From Bacilli bacterium (GTDB lineage Bacteria; Bacillota_I; Bacilli_A; RFN20; CAG-826): DNA of 64,000 bases. A program made the translations under genes and the position numbers. Location: NCBI GenBank assembly GCA_022653695.1, contig JALCSW010000002.1, positions 1 to 64,000 of the forward strand, given 5' to 3'. This document shows, piece by piece, positions 17,835 to 27,077 of the stretch (positions are counted from its first letter, which is position 1; each line of letters opens with the position of its first letter). The notes below the pieces were generated by a model. It was not told where the DNA came from. It saw nothing but the letters and a program-made list of their open reading frames with translations, and searched no databases.

Positions 17835-19109
17835 ATGAAAACATTGTTCACGGGCGCGAAGATTCTCACGATGAGGGACGGGGAAGGCGTTTTCGACGGC
17901 GAGCTTCTCGTCGATGGGGCGGAGATTTCCTACGTAGGAGCGAAGGCCCCGCGCGAAGCCGTCGACAAGACGATCGATTGCCGGGGGAACCTTTTGATGC
18001 CGGGCTTTAAGAACGCCCACACCCACAGCGCGATGAGCTTCGCCCGCTCCCTCGCCGACGATTTGGCCCTTCACGACTGGCTCTTCGAGCGCATTTTCCC
18101 GCTTGAGGCGAAGCTCCGGCCCGATGACCAATATCGCCTCAACAAAGTTTCGATCCTCGAATACCTCACGAGCGGGATGACCGCCTGCTTCGACATGTAT
18201 TACAACCCCGACGAGATGGCGCGGGCGGCTCAGGAGATGGGCTTTCGGACGGTTCTTCTCGGCACGGTCGCCAAGGATCGCGAGTCGGTCAAGGAAATGA
18301 AAGCCGCTTACCGGCGCATCAACGGCCGCTACCCGCTCGTCAGCTACCGGCTTGGCTATCATGCCGAATACACGTGCACGGATGGGATTCTGCGGGCCCT
18401 TTCGGAGGCCAGCCACGAACTCAAATGCCCGGTTTTCACCCATATCAGCGAAACCGTGAGCGAGGTCGAGGGGTGCAAGGGGCGCCATGGCGGGCTCAGC
18501 CCCGCCGAGTATATGGAAAGCCTCGGGCTTCTCGATTACGGGGGCGGAGGTTTCCATTGCGTCCATTTCGGCGACAGGGACATCGATATCTTCAAAAAAC
18601 ACGCCGCGAGCGTCATCACCTGCCCGGGGAGCAACAGCAAACTCGCCTCCGGGATCGCCCCTTTGACGAAATTCGTCGACGCGGGGCTTAACCTCGGCAT
18701 GGGAACCGATGGCCCGGCGAGCGACAACGGGCTCGACATGTTCTACGAGATGCGCTTGGCTTGCGTGCTTCAGAAGCTGCTTCTGAAAGATCCCTCCGCC
18801 TTCGATGCCTGGGCCTCGCTAAAGGCCGCGACCGTCGGCAGCGCCAAAGCCATGGGGCTCACCGATTGCCTCTATCTTGAGGCGGGGCAGAAAGCCGATC
18901 TTATCATGATCGACCTCATGAAGCCGAACATGCAGCCGATCAACAACATCGCCAAGAACGTGGTCTATTCCGGCGCCAAGGACGACGTCAAGATGACCAT
19001 GATCGATGGCGTGATCCGCTATATGGATGGATCTTTCTATGTCGGCGAGGACATAAAGGGCATCTACGAGGAAGCCCAAAAGATCACCGATCGCCTGAAA
19101 GCGGCGTAG
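17835..19109 (+). CDS. mtaD: Amidohydrolase, MTA/SAH deaminase-like
   Basis: 424 residues, a TIM-barrel amidohydrolase of the ATZ/TRZ branch. The metal site HTH is at residues 62-64 (FKNAHTHSAMS), followed by FTHISET, FHCVHF and the Asp in MGTDGPASDNGLDM. This set matches 5'-methylthioadenosine/S-adenosylhomocysteine deaminases, which convert SAH and MTA to the inosyl forms in methionine salvage. Other 6-aminopurine deaminases cannot be excluded. It stands alone between a hairpin and a long promoter region. Confidence 0.85.
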   Translation: MKTLFTGAKILTMRDGEGVFDGELLVDGAEISYVGAKAPREAVDKTIDCRGNLLMPGFKNAHTHSAMSFARSLADDLALHDWLFERIFPLEAKLRPDDQYRLNKVSILEYLTSGMTACFDMYYNPDEMARAAQEMGFRTVLLGTVAKDRESVKEMKAAYRRINGRYPLVSYRLGYHAEYTCTDGILRALSEASHELKCPVFTHISETVSEVEGCKGRHGGLSPAEYMESLGLLDYGGGGFHCVHFGDRDIDIFKKHAASVITCPGSNSKLASGIAPLTKFVDAGLNLGMGTDGPASDNGLDMFYEMRLACVLQKLLLKDPSAFDAWASLKAATVGSAKAMGLTDCLYLEAGQKADLIMIDLMKPNMQPINNIAKNVVYSGAKDDVKMTMIDGVIRYMDGSFYVGEDIKGIYEEAQKITDRLKAA

Positions 19110-19244
19110 CCGGTGGGCGTCTTAGTTTTCTTTTCGGGTGGCCTTTCGCCCTCGAAAAAAGCGATTTCGTGCGCTTCGGCCAAAGCCGACCGGTTTGCGA
19201 AACCCTTTTCCCGCCTTATTAATTTAATTTAAGGTTGCCGCTCG
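19110..19244. other. Intergenic, no gene seen
   Basis: Between the deaminase and the promoter for the surface protein. It contains an AT-rich patch (TTATTAATTTAATTTAA, about 19217-19233) that could act as an UP-like element. No terminator with a clear T-run was found. Confidence 0.4.
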
Positions 19245-19305
19245 TTGACTTTTCGCGTCCGCGTCCCTAAAATCGAATATAATGAATATCAGTAAGCGCT
19301 TACTG
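19245..19305 (+). promoter_or_regulatory. Promoter plus LacI/CcpA-type operator
   Basis: TTGACT (19245-19250) and TAAAAT (19268-19273) are 17 bp apart; a further TATAAT is at 19278-19283. Directly downstream lies a perfect 16-bp palindrome at 19290-19305 with core GTAAGCGCTTAC and central CG, the pattern of LacI/GalR and CcpA (cre) sites. Its position after the promoter predicts repression of the surface protein gene at 19322. Confidence 0.7.
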
Positions 19306-19321
19306 TAAGTAGGGGGAATTT

Positions 19322-20602
19322 ATGAAAAAACTCAAATTGCTGTGTCTGGCCGGGAGCCTTTCGCTCGCGGTGGCCGGGGCTGGGGCCATCGGAGCGGCTT
19401 TCTCCGCCAAAAAGGCGGCGGAGCCCGTCAAGGCGGGCATGACGGCCCAAACGTTCTCGTGCAAGGTCATGAAGAACGACGCCATCACGTCTTTGCCTAC
19501 AACGATGTACGCCTACGCTTGGAACGCGGGGACCGATCCCGTCGATTCTTCCACGGTCCTGATGTATCGTAGCGATGATAGCACCGGCGATTTCGCGCTG
19601 TTCGACGTGGATTTGCCGGACGTTTACGATTCCGTCCTCTTTAAAACGGAGGAAGGCTGGTACGGGACCCAGACGGTCGATCTCAGCGCGGCCTACGAAA
19701 CGGCGGTGGAAGGCGCCGGGTATTCGGCGACGTTCGTCATCAGCGCGTTTAACGGCGATCATAAATGGACCGGCGATTGGGAGATTTCCACCCCCGAGCC
19801 CACTTTCACGAGTTCCTATTTGCGGATGTGGCTCGACCCCACCGCGGTGTCCGCCTACTCCTATGGCTACGCCTGGACGATCCATTATTGGAAAGGCGAC
19901 GGGACCGTCGACGCCGAGATCCCCCTCGACAATTGGACCAACATCGCCGCCTCGGGGGACCGCTATGCCGTTTACGCGGACGTCCCGACCGCCATCGTCG
20001 GCTGCCTCTACCAAATCAAGATTTATAACGACATCGGCGCCTATGCCGATGCGGCGACCAAAAAAGACGATTTGGGCGCCAATCAGGTCTACGCGACGGG
20101 GGATAACGCGGAACTCTATTATCTCAGCGGATCCGTCGGCTCGCTCGATTTGTCCAAAGGCATCGCCGCCAAGGACAGCGCCGAGCAAACGATCGCGGTG
20201 GCCGCTTTGGAGCAGGTCATGGCCGGTTACTTCTCTTGCGCCGCCAGCGCCGACAACGGCTATGGCAATTTCAGGACCCTCGTCACCACATGGATCCATA
20301 ATTTCGAAGATCCGCAAAAATGGTGGATTTCCGGCGACATGACGAGCGTCACCATGAACGACTTCTCCGGAAGCGGCACCGATCTTTATGGTAGCGGCCT
20401 TCCGCGCGAGACCCCGGTCACGGTCCAAGCGAAATACGATGAGATGTCGTCGCTTTACGCCAATGCCAACCCCGAGTCCTCGGTCTTCCTAAACGCGACC
20501 GAAAGGAGCGCCGTCGTTCTTCCGACGGTCCTTGTCGCCGGCGGCGCGCTGCTCGTCGGCCTCTTCTTCCTTTTGCGGAGGCGGAAAGCCAATCTCGCCT
20601 AA
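19322..20602 (+). CDS. Cell-surface protein, putative starch-binding (CBM26-like) modules
   Basis: 426 residues with Shine-Dalgarno AGGGGG. A signal peptide (~1-30) is followed by two beta-rich regions: ~48-140 (YAYAWNAGTDP, FDVDLPDVYDSVLF, TQTVDL) and ~155-245 (YLRMWLDP, WTIHYWKGDG, DNWTNIA). The order of aromatic YAYAW, a D-x-VLF strand and a QTVDL end resembles starch-binding CBM25/26 modules. The C-terminus has a membrane anchor (PTVLVAGGALLVGLFFLL, then RRRK), giving a wall- or membrane-tethered protein without an LPXTG motif. The LacI-type operator upstream supports a role in sugar capture. No catalytic domain is seen. Confidence 0.6.
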   Translation: MKKLKLLCLAGSLSLAVAGAGAIGAAFSAKKAAEPVKAGMTAQTFSCKVMKNDAITSLPTTMYAYAWNAGTDPVDSSTVLMYRSDDSTGDFALFDVDLPDVYDSVLFKTEEGWYGTQTVDLSAAYETAVEGAGYSATFVISAFNGDHKWTGDWEISTPEPTFTSSYLRMWLDPTAVSAYSYGYAWTIHYWKGDGTVDAEIPLDNWTNIAASGDRYAVYADVPTAIVGCLYQIKIYNDIGAYADAATKKDDLGANQVYATGDNAELYYLSGSVGSLDLSKGIAAKDSAEQTIAVAALEQVMAGYFSCAASADNGYGNFRTLVTTWIHNFEDPQKWWISGDMTSVTMNDFSGSGTDLYGSGLPRETPVTVQAKYDEMSSLYANANPESSVFLNATERSAVVLPTVLVAGGALLVGLFFLLRRRKANLA

Positions 20603-20628
20603 ATACCGCGAATCGGGATTTTGATCAA

Positions 20629-20662
20629 AAAGAAAAACCGGGCGAAACCGGCTTTTCTTTTT
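20629..20662 (+). terminator. Rho-independent terminator
   Basis: A CCGG/CCGG core stem extended by A-rich (20629-20637) and T-rich (20653-20662) arms around a 6-nt loop, ending in TTTTCTTTTT. It follows the surface protein gene by 26 bases. Confidence 0.75.
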
Positions 20663-20704
20663 CCCCGTTTTCGAATATTCTCCATCTGTGGGCTCAGGAG
20701 AGAA

Positions 20705-20710
20705 TATAAT
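20705..20710 (+). promoter_or_regulatory. -10 element for the zinc-ribbon membrane protein gene
   Basis: TATAAT at 20705-20710, 65 bases before the ATG with its AAGGAGG site. No convincing -35. Confidence 0.45.
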
Positions 20711-20774
20711 AAGGCATCGGAAGATTTCGTTGATGCGATCGCCTGCCTTTTCGGAAGCCGAAGGAGGAACCCTC

Positions 20775-22253
20775 ATGAGAACATGCCCCAAGTGCGGCCG
20801 CCGTTTCCCCGACGGGGTCGCGACTTGCCCCGATTGCGGGGATAAATTAAGCGACCGACCGTTCGATCCCGAGCGGGGCTTCCGGAAAAAGAAGCCGCTT
20901 GTGATCGTCATGGCCCTCTTGATTTTGGCCTTGGCGGGGCTTTTGGCCTATCTTGCCTTTTTCGACGCGGCGCTTCTACCCCTTGCCAATCCGTTTTTCG
21001 TGGGGGCCGCCCTCGCCTTTCTCGTTCTTTTCCTTCTTCTTCCCCGCGCCCGCGACGAGAAGCCCTTGGGCTTGGCGACCCTCCTCGTTCTGGCCATCGC
21101 CATCGCCTTTATCGTTTATGGCCTCGTTCTCGACTACGAGGTTCAGCTCCCGATCATGGTCGCTTACTTTCGCTCCTTGCTATCGGGCGGGGCTTTCTCC
21201 CTCGCCGAGTTCCTTGGCAACTGCGTTCCGTTTTTCTACTTTTTGGGCCTTCTTTTCGCCTTCATCGCCTTTGGGGCGGCGGCGAGAGGCCTCGCCAAAA
21301 TCAGGGGCCCGCTTCCTCCGTCCCCGCCTGAGATCCCTCTAGCGAAGGAAAGCGGATCGGCTTCGGAAACGGAGGCCAATGCCGAAACCGTCGCGGCCGC
21401 CCCTGCGCCTTCCTCTGAGGTCGAGGAAACCCCGAAGCGGAAATCGCGGGCCGCCGTCGTGCTGTACTCCTTGGCCCTTTTTCTCCTCGCCTGCGGGTTC
21501 GCCTATGGTTATTTCCTTTTCTTTTCGGGCCGCGACCGCAGCCTCTTCCTTCTGCTGTCGGCGCTTCCTTTTCCGACCATGGCCTTGGCCTTCGCCTTTC
21601 TTTTGGCCTCGGGGCCCGGCAAAAGGGCTTTTCGCGGCCTTGGCGTCGCCTTTGGGTTCGTCTCTGCCGTTTTCGCTTTGGCGGTGGCGGGCCTTTTCGC
21701 GTATGAGGCCTATCTTCGCCGCCCCGTTTCCTGGCTCTCTTTCCCTTCGTTATCCCCTTATATCGGCCTTGGGTTATTCCTTCTAGGAGGCTTGGCGGTT
21801 CTGATCGGCGCTTTCCCCGCCGGGCGCGATTTGGGGCCAAATCAGCCGGCGGAGGTTTCTTATGAGGCCGACGCCGAACCGCTTCTTGAAGGCGCCGCCC
21901 CCTCCGAGGCCCCTTCGCCCGCCCTCGGCGGGGAAAGCCGTTTCGACGGTGGGCTCCTCGGCCTCATCGGCCTCAACGTGACCAATTTCCTGATCGTTTT
22001 GCTGAGCCTTGGGATCTGCTACCCTTTCGCCTATTGTCGGAGGATCCGTTGGCGGAACGCCCACACGGTGATCGACGGGTATCGGCTTAGCTTCGATGGC
22101 AAAGCCACCCAAATCCTCGGCCGTTGGGTCTTGTGGCTGTTTCTTTGTCTCGTGAGCGTGGGAATCTATGGCCTCTGGGTCCCGTGCCGCCTCAACGATT
22201 GGAAGGCTCGGCATACCGTTTTGACCCCAGATGGCGCTGGAAAGGGGGATTGA
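20775..22253 (+). CDS. Zinc-ribbon membrane protein with DUF898-like C-terminus
   Basis: Start at 20775 from the AAGGAGG site at 20761-20767; 492 residues. The N-terminus MRTCPKCGRRFPDGVATCPDC is a four-Cys zinc ribbon. Then come about eight hydrophobic segments in two blocks (~35-170 and ~235-360) with an acidic linker between (~185-225). After another acidic/Pro linker the C-terminal ~95 residues (RFDGGLLGLIG..., RIRWRNAHTVIDGYRLSFDG..., ending WKARHTVL) form a DUF898/YjgN-like two-helix membrane module. The neighbouring gene repeats this module. Function unknown. Confidence 0.65.
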   Translation: MRTCPKCGRRFPDGVATCPDCGDKLSDRPFDPERGFRKKKPLVIVMALLILALAGLLAYLAFFDAALLPLANPFFVGAALAFLVLFLLLPRARDEKPLGLATLLVLAIAIAFIVYGLVLDYEVQLPIMVAYFRSLLSGGAFSLAEFLGNCVPFFYFLGLLFAFIAFGAAARGLAKIRGPLPPSPPEIPLAKESGSASETEANAETVAAAPAPSSEVEETPKRKSRAAVVLYSLALFLLACGFAYGYFLFFSGRDRSLFLLLSALPFPTMALAFAFLLASGPGKRAFRGLGVAFGFVSAVFALAVAGLFAYEAYLRRPVSWLSFPSLSPYIGLGLFLLGGLAVLIGAFPAGRDLGPNQPAEVSYEADAEPLLEGAAPSEAPSPALGGESRFDGGLLGLIGLNVTNFLIVLLSLGICYPFAYCRRIRWRNAHTVIDGYRLSFDGKATQILGRWVLWLFLCLVSVGIYGLWVPCRLNDWKARHTVLTPDGAGKGD

Positions 22254-22258
22254 GGGGA

Positions 22259-23014
22259 ATGGTTGACGAAAAAGAAAAACCGATTCGGCAGGCCAACGGC
22301 CGCTTCCAAAAGAGACCGCCGGCCGCTTCCTCTCCTTTTGCGGCGGATTCGGAAGCCCCCCAAACGGAACTTGGCTCGCCTTCCCCGGCGAATGCTTTTT
22401 CCGTGCCTAACCTTCACGAGGGCGCCGAGCCTTCCGAGGAGCAGGTCAACGAAATCGGCGTTTCCGATTCGTTCGTGACCTCGTGGGGCCACGAGGAGGA
22501 AGGGACGGAGCCCGCCTCGGCACTCGAGGAGGCCGCGCCCCCTTCTTCCCCCGAAGCCGAGGGGAAGGGCGGCGAAGCGCCCGCCCCCGCGGAGCCGAGC
22601 GTCTTATCGGGTCCTTCCGTTCCCGCGGAGGGGCTTGTGGCCACCCCAAAGGAAGAACCCGTTACCCAAACGGTTCCCGTCAAGAAGGCGCCCCTAAAGA
22701 ACCCCGGCCCGTCAAACCGTTTCGATGGCAAGCCTTATCAGGTTCTCTTCAATGCCCTTTTCGCCTTCTTCGTAACCGCGTTGAGCCTCGGAATCGCCTT
22801 TCCGTGGGTCTATTGCCGCTCGGTGGCCTGGGGTTACGACCATACGATCTATGAGGGGAAGCGGATCCATTTCGATGGGCATGGGGGCCAGTTGATCGGC
22901 AAATGGATCCTGTGGTGGTTCCTCTCCCTCATCACCCTCACCGTTTTCGCTTGGTGGCTTCCTCTTAAACTCGCCGCTTGGAAGGCGCGCCACTGCCATT
23001 TCGTCGAGGCGTGA
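22259..23014 (+). CDS. Membrane protein with disordered N-terminus and DUF898-like module
   Basis: Start set at 22259, 6 bases after the preceding stop, with an AGGGG site. 251 residues. Residues 1-~150 are low-complexity, rich in Pro, Ala, Glu and Ser. The C-terminal ~95 (NRFDGKPYQVLFNALFAFFV..., WGYDHTIYEGKRIHFDG..., ending WKARHCHF) repeats the module of the upstream gene. Together the pair looks like a duplication with different N-terminal regions. No catalytic motif is seen. Confidence 0.6.
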   Translation: MVDEKEKPIRQANGRFQKRPPAASSPFAADSEAPQTELGSPSPANAFSVPNLHEGAEPSEEQVNEIGVSDSFVTSWGHEEEGTEPASALEEAAPPSSPEAEGKGGEAPAPAEPSVLSGPSVPAEGLVATPKEEPVTQTVPVKKAPLKNPGPSNRFDGKPYQVLFNALFAFFVTALSLGIAFPWVYCRSVAWGYDHTIYEGKRIHFDGHGGQLIGKWILWWFLSLITLTVFAWWLPLKLAAWKARHCHFVEA

Positions 23015-23015
23015 A

Positions 23016-23048
23016 AAAAGCCCGGGCTGAGGTCAGGTCCGGGCTTTT
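23016..23048. terminator. Bidirectional terminator (DUF898 pair / typA)
   Basis: AAAAGCCCGG (23016-23025) pairs perfectly with CCGGGCTTTT (23039-23048), loop 13 nt. T-runs on either strand serve the convergent genes. Confidence 0.85.
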
Positions 23049-23050
23049 CG

Positions 23051-24901
23051 TCATTTCTTCGCGGCCAAGGCCATCTCTTGGGCGGCCGCCTTCTGATGGG
23101 CGTCGAACTTTTTCCGTTCGCTGGTGTTGAGGATCCGCTTCCGCATCCGGATCGCGTGCGGGGTGATTTCGACGAATTCGTCAAGATTTATGTAATCGAG
23201 GCAGGCCTCAAGCGACATTTTCCGGGGAGCCTTCAAAACGATCATCATCTCGCGCGTCGAGGAACGGACGTTGGTCATCGGCTTGGCCATCGTGCAGTTG
23301 ACGGCGAGGTCGACGGGGTAGCGGTGCTCGCCGACGATCATGCCCTCGTAGCACATTTCGCCCGGGACGATGAACATCGTGCCATGCTCCTCGACCTTCT
23401 GGAGGGCATAGCTCGTGGACAGGCCTTTGTCGGTCGAGACGAGGACGCCGATGTTGCGCTCGCCGACTTCGTGGTTATACATCGGGCGATATTCCTTGAA
23501 CGTGTGGTTGATGATGCCGTAGCCTTTCGTCATCGTGAGGAAATTGCTCACGAAGCCAAGGAGGCCGCGCGAGGGGATGACGTAATTGAGGCGGGTGATG
23601 CCGGCGTTGGACGCCATGTCGCCCAGAACGGCCCCGCGATCGCCCAAAGTGGTCATCATGTCGCCGACGAACTCGTCAGGCACGTCGAGCTGAAGGTCTT
23701 CGTACGGCTCGCACTTGACCCCGTCGATTTCTTTGACGATGACTTGGGGCTTGCTCACTTCGAGTTCGTAGCCCTCCCGGCGCATCGTTTCGATCAAGAC
23801 GCCGAGATGCAGTTCGCCGCGCCCGGAGACGATCCAGGTCTCGGCGTTGGGTTTGCGGACGTAACGGAGCGAAACGTCGCGTTGCGTCTCCATGAACAGA
23901 CGTTGCTCGATGAGGCGGGCCGTGACGAGTTTCCCGTCTTGGCCTCGCATCGGGCTGCTGTTGGTGCCGAATTCCATCTGCAGGGTCGGCTCGTCGACGC
24001 GAAGGGGGGGCAAAGGATCGAGGCGCTTGGGGTCGCAGACCGTGTCGCTCACGCCGATGTCGGGGAGTCCGGCGATCCCGCAGATATCGCCGGCGTCTAC
24101 GTGGTCGACCTCGTTGCGGCTCATGCCCAAGAAGGTGTAGAGCTTCATGATTTTGAAATTCGACGTCTTCCCGTCTTTGCGGACATCGGTCACCGTCTCG
24201 CCTACCTTCACGCTTCCGCGACGGACGGTCCCAACGCCGATGCGGCCGACGAAATCGTTGTAATCGAGGAGGGCCGATTGCCATTGGAAAGGCCCCTCAG
24301 GGTCGCATTTGGGGGCGGGGATCTCCTTAAGGATCATATCGAAAAGCGGATCCATCCCCGGCTTTTGGGTGGTGGGGTCGGGAGACAACGAGGAAGTGCC
24401 GTTAAGGGCGCTCACATAGCATATCGGGAAGTCGAGCAGATCGTCGGGGGCCCCAAGCTCGATGAAGAGATCAAGGACTTCGTCGACGGCTTTCCTGGCG
24501 TCGGCGTTGGGGCGATCGACCTTATTGATGACGACGATTGGCTTGATGTGGTTCTCAAGGGCGTTTTTGAGGACGAAACGGGTTTGCGGCATCGTGCCTT
24601 CGTAAGCGTCGACGAGCAAAAGGCAACCGTCCACCATGTGCATGATACGTTCGACCTCGCCGCCGAAATCGGCGTGCCCTGGAGTGTCGACGATGTTGAT
24701 TTTGGTGTCCTTGTAGTGGATGGCGGTGGTCTTGGCCAAAATGGTGATGCCGCGTTCGTGCTCGATCGGGTTCGAGTCGAGCATGCGGTCTTGGATCTCC
24801 TCGTTTTGACGGAAGGTGTGGGAGGCGGTCAGCATCGAATTGACGAGGGTCGTTTTGCCATGGTCGACGTGAGCGATGATCGCGATGTTCCTGATGTCCA
24901 T
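23051..24901 (-). CDS. typA: Ribosome-associated GTPase TypA/BipA
   Basis: 616 residues. G1 AHVDHGKT (10-17), G3 [14 protein letters not shown] and G4 NKVD are present, then domain II, EF-G-like domains and the BipA-specific C-terminus (...[19 protein letters not shown]). TypA is an EF-G-like GTPase that helps 50S assembly at low temperature and stress. Start with AAGGAGG 10 bases upstream and -10 TATAGT further up, so this gene has an ordinary leader. Confidence 0.97.
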   Translation of the reverse strand: MDIRNIAIIAHVDHGKTTLVNSMLTASHTFRQNEEIQDRMLDSNPIEHERGITILAKTTAIHYKDTKINIVDTPGHADFGGEVERIMHMVDGCLLLVDAYEGTMPQTRFVLKNALENHIKPIVVINKVDRPNADARKAVDEVLDLFIELGAPDDLLDFPICYVSALNGTSSLSPDPTTQKPGMDPLFDMILKEIPAPKCDPEGPFQWQSALLDYNDFVGRIGVGTVRRGSVKVGETVTDVRKDGKTSNFKIMKLYTFLGMSRNEVDHVDAGDICGIAGLPDIGVSDTVCDPKRLDPLPPLRVDEPTLQMEFGTNSSPMRGQDGKLVTARLIEQRLFMETQRDVSLRYVRKPNAETWIVSGRGELHLGVLIETMRREGYELEVSKPQVIVKEIDGVKCEPYEDLQLDVPDEFVGDMMTTLGDRGAVLGDMASNAGITRLNYVIPSRGLLGFVSNFLTMTKGYGIINHTFKEYRPMYNHEVGERNIGVLVSTDKGLSTSYALQKVEEHGTMFIVPGEMCYEGMIVGEHRYPVDLAVNCTMAKPMTNVRSSTREMMIVLKAPRKMSLEACLDYINLDEFVEITPHAIRMRKRILNTSERKKFDAHQKAAAQEMALAAKK

Positions 24902-25185
24902 AACCGATGCCTCCTTGGATAGAAACCGTGAAAAACTATAGCCTCATGCGTGCGTGGGCGCAAGGAAAATCCTCGCTCGCTCGGCCCCGCCGATCGCCTT
25001 CAACCCAAATGGATCGATGCGGTTCTTTTTTGGGAAAAACCCTTAAATGTGGCTCCAAGCGGAAAAGGAAGCGGTTTTTGCGGCGGTTTTCGGAAAAACG
25101 AGGCATTCCACGAAAAGAGCCATTATGGCCCTTCCCCATGCCTGGCTGTTCAATTTGTGGTCTCTATGGTTTAAAATACGAAATT
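24902..25185. other. Divergent intergenic region typA/GT2, no gene
   Basis: 284 bases. The minus side holds the typA ribosome site and a TATAGT -10 (about 24940-24935). On the plus side a frame is open but has an Arg/Lys/Pro-rich noncoding-like translation. The only clear plus-strand element is the -10 TAAAAT at 25172-25177. Confidence 0.5.
25172..25177 (+). promoter_or_regulatory. Leaderless-type -10 of the GT2 gene
   Basis: TAAAAT starts 14 bases before the ATG at 25186. No Shine-Dalgarno lies between. A weak -35-like TTCAAT is at 25149-25154, 17 bp upstream. Confidence 0.5.
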
Positions 25186-26520
25186 ATGGATACGGTTTAC
25201 GAGGTTCTCTATTACGCCAACTGGTTCTTCATCGCCGTGGCGTCTTTTGGCTCCATCTTCCAGTTCGTTTACATTTTCTTCGTGTGGATGAGGCCCAAGA
25301 CCTTCAAACCGACCGAAAAGAAAAACAAGGTCGGCATCATCATCTCGGCCCGCGACGAGGAATCCGTCATCGGGTCGACCGTGCGGGACATCCTTAAGCT
25401 CCAGAAATACCCAAAGGAGATGTTCGACGTCTATGTCGTGGCCGACAACTGCACGGATAGGACCGCCGAAGCGGCGGCGAAAGCCGGGGCGAAGGTGTTC
25501 GTCCACGACGATCCCGATCCGAAACACCATCGGGTGGCCTACGCGCTGAGGTTTGGCTTCGAGAAGATTTTCGAGACCAGGCGCGGATATTACGATTTCT
25601 TCATCCGCTTCGACGCCGACAACCACGCCAAAGAGGATTTCATCGCGAAAATGAACGACGCCTTCAACGCCGGAGTGGAGATCGCCCGCCCGTTTGAGGC
25701 CTCGATAAACCCGACCCAAAACACCTGGGCCACCGTTTCGGCCACCTATTACCTTCGGGATTCCCGGATCGCCAGCAATTTCCGCGAGAACGCCCACCTC
25801 GATTCGATGTGCCCCGGCAACGGCATGATGATTTCCGCCAAAATCCTCGAGAAAACCGGTTGGGACGCGATGGGCATGAGCGAGGACGCCGAATTCACGA
25901 TCGACCGCCTGATCGAGGGCAAACGGATCCATTACGTGAGCGAAGCCGTCGTCTTCGAGGATCAGCCGTCGACGCGGAAGGATACGTGGAACCGCCTCGT
26001 CAGGATGGGGCATGGCCTCCACTCGCTCTTTTGGAGAAAAGGCTTCCGGATGCTGGGGCATTTCTTCGTTTCCGGACGTTTCAGTTGCGTCGACCTTTTC
26101 GCGCAGATCCTTTTCATCCCGGTCGACATCATCGCCTTCCTGTGGTTCGCCCCCTATTACGTTTTTTTCATCGTCACGCACCTCGTGAACGGTTTTGGCC
26201 CCGCCCAAATCCTTTCGGCCTTCACGGCGGGCGAGAGCCTGGGCCAGCTTTGGGAGCTCGCGTGGATGATCGCCCTCGTGCTCGGGTTGCTTTACCTCAC
26301 TTACGCGATCCAAACTTGGATCGCCATCGTTTTGTCGAGGAAATCGGCGAACATCAGTTCCATCAAGGGCTATAAGCGCGGCATCTTCCTCGCCCCGTTC
26401 TTCATGGTGTTCTATGGCTTCGCCACCATCGCCGGGGCCCTTTCCCGCCCCGAATGGAAGAAAGTCAGCCGCAACGCCGCCTATGACGAGGCCGTGGCCC
26501 GCTCCGAGAAGCCGCGCTGA
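25186..26520 (+). CDS. Membrane glycosyltransferase, family GT2
   Basis: Start at 25186; the upstream open frame lacks coding character. 444 residues. An N-terminal membrane helix (~8-30) is followed by a GT-A domain: IISARDEESVIG, ADNCTDRT, the metal-binding DAD in FDADNHA (~142), SMCPGNGMMIS, and the acceptor-side SEDAEF. Several C-terminal membrane helices (~300-430) follow. This is the plan of processive or semi-processive GT2 enzymes such as poly-GlcNAc or hyaluronan-type synthases, although a clear QxxRW is replaced by WNRLVRMG. The polymer or glycolipid made is unknown. Confidence 0.8.
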   Translation: MDTVYEVLYYANWFFIAVASFGSIFQFVYIFFVWMRPKTFKPTEKKNKVGIIISARDEESVIGSTVRDILKLQKYPKEMFDVYVVADNCTDRTAEAAAKAGAKVFVHDDPDPKHHRVAYALRFGFEKIFETRRGYYDFFIRFDADNHAKEDFIAKMNDAFNAGVEIARPFEASINPTQNTWATVSATYYLRDSRIASNFRENAHLDSMCPGNGMMISAKILEKTGWDAMGMSEDAEFTIDRLIEGKRIHYVSEAVVFEDQPSTRKDTWNRLVRMGHGLHSLFWRKGFRMLGHFFVSGRFSCVDLFAQILFIPVDIIAFLWFAPYYVFFIVTHLVNGFGPAQILSAFTAGESLGQLWELAWMIALVLGLLYLTYAIQTWIAIVLSRKSANISSIKGYKRGIFLAPFFMVFYGFATIAGALSRPEWKKVSRNAAYDEAVARSEKPR

Positions 26521-26540
26521 ACCCCCTTGGCCGAAAAAAC

Positions 26541-26659
26541 TTGTTTTGGGCCCTAGCGAAGGATATATTCTTTTTTGCGACTTATCGTCGTGAAAGCCTA
26601 CTCCTACGACCTCACATCGATAACGCCGTGAACGGCAAAGAAAGGAGATAACGATAATT
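26541..26659 (+). promoter_or_regulatory. rpsO promoter and leader (possible S15 autoregulatory region)
   Basis: TTGTTT (26541-26546) and TATATT (26564-26569) are 17 bp apart, a good promoter. The roughly 85-base leader contains a small hairpin (GCCG-TGAA-CGGC, 26628-26639) before AAAGGAG. S15 controls its own mRNA in several bacteria through leader structures; I cannot confirm a known S15 motif by eye. Confidence 0.55.
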
Positions 26660-26929
26660 ATGGCTATCAAGAAAGAGGACGTTAACGTCGCGGTTCAGAA
26701 GTTCGGCAAGAACGCTTCGGACACCGGCAGCGCGTCCGTCCAAATCGCGCTTCTCAGCAAGCGCATCGAGGCCCTCACCGCCCATTTGAAGAAAAACGGC
26801 GAAGACGCCCCCGCCCGCCGCAGCCTCATGACTCTCGTCGGCAAGCGCCACAGTTTGCTCGGTTACTTGGCCCGCACCGATCGCGAGCAGTACCTGAAGC
26901 TTCTCGAGCGGCTTGGGCTCCGCAAATAA
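26660..26929 (+). CDS. rpsO: 30S ribosomal protein S15
   Basis: 89 residues, the standard length. DTGSASVQIALLSKRIEALTAHLK and the C-terminal GKRHSLLGYLARTDREQYLKLLERLGLRK are diagnostic. S15 binds the central domain of 16S rRNA early in 30S assembly. It has its own promoter and a strong terminator, with pnp 148 bases downstream, the usual rpsO-pnp order. Confidence 0.97.
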   Translation: MAIKKEDVNVAVQKFGKNASDTGSASVQIALLSKRIEALTAHLKKNGEDAPARRSLMTLVGKRHSLLGYLARTDREQYLKLLERLGLRK

Positions 26930-26937
26930 GCAAGAAC

Positions 26938-26966
26938 GCCAGCCTCGTCAAACGGCTGGCTTTTTT
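26938..26966 (+). terminator. Rho-independent terminator after rpsO
   Basis: GCCAGCC (26938-26944) and GGCTGGC (26954-26960) pair around a 9-nt loop, followed by six T. Confidence 0.92.
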
Positions 26967-27077
26967 ATGGGCTTGGAGCCGCCGTTTCTTAGTTTCGCTT
27001 TTCGCTCACTTAGGGCGAGGGAGGTGTGCTAAGATTAGCCCGTAATTCATTATCCAAAAAGAGGAAAAGAGGAAAAA

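Noticed and set aside
19245-19283. TTGACT paired with TATAAT as one promoter
   Set aside because: The spacer would be 27 bp; TTGACT with TAAAAT at 17 bp is the better pair.
23078-24922. 614-codon plus-strand frame opposite typA
   Set aside because: The minus strand encodes an unmistakable TypA with GTPase motifs; the plus frame is its shadow.
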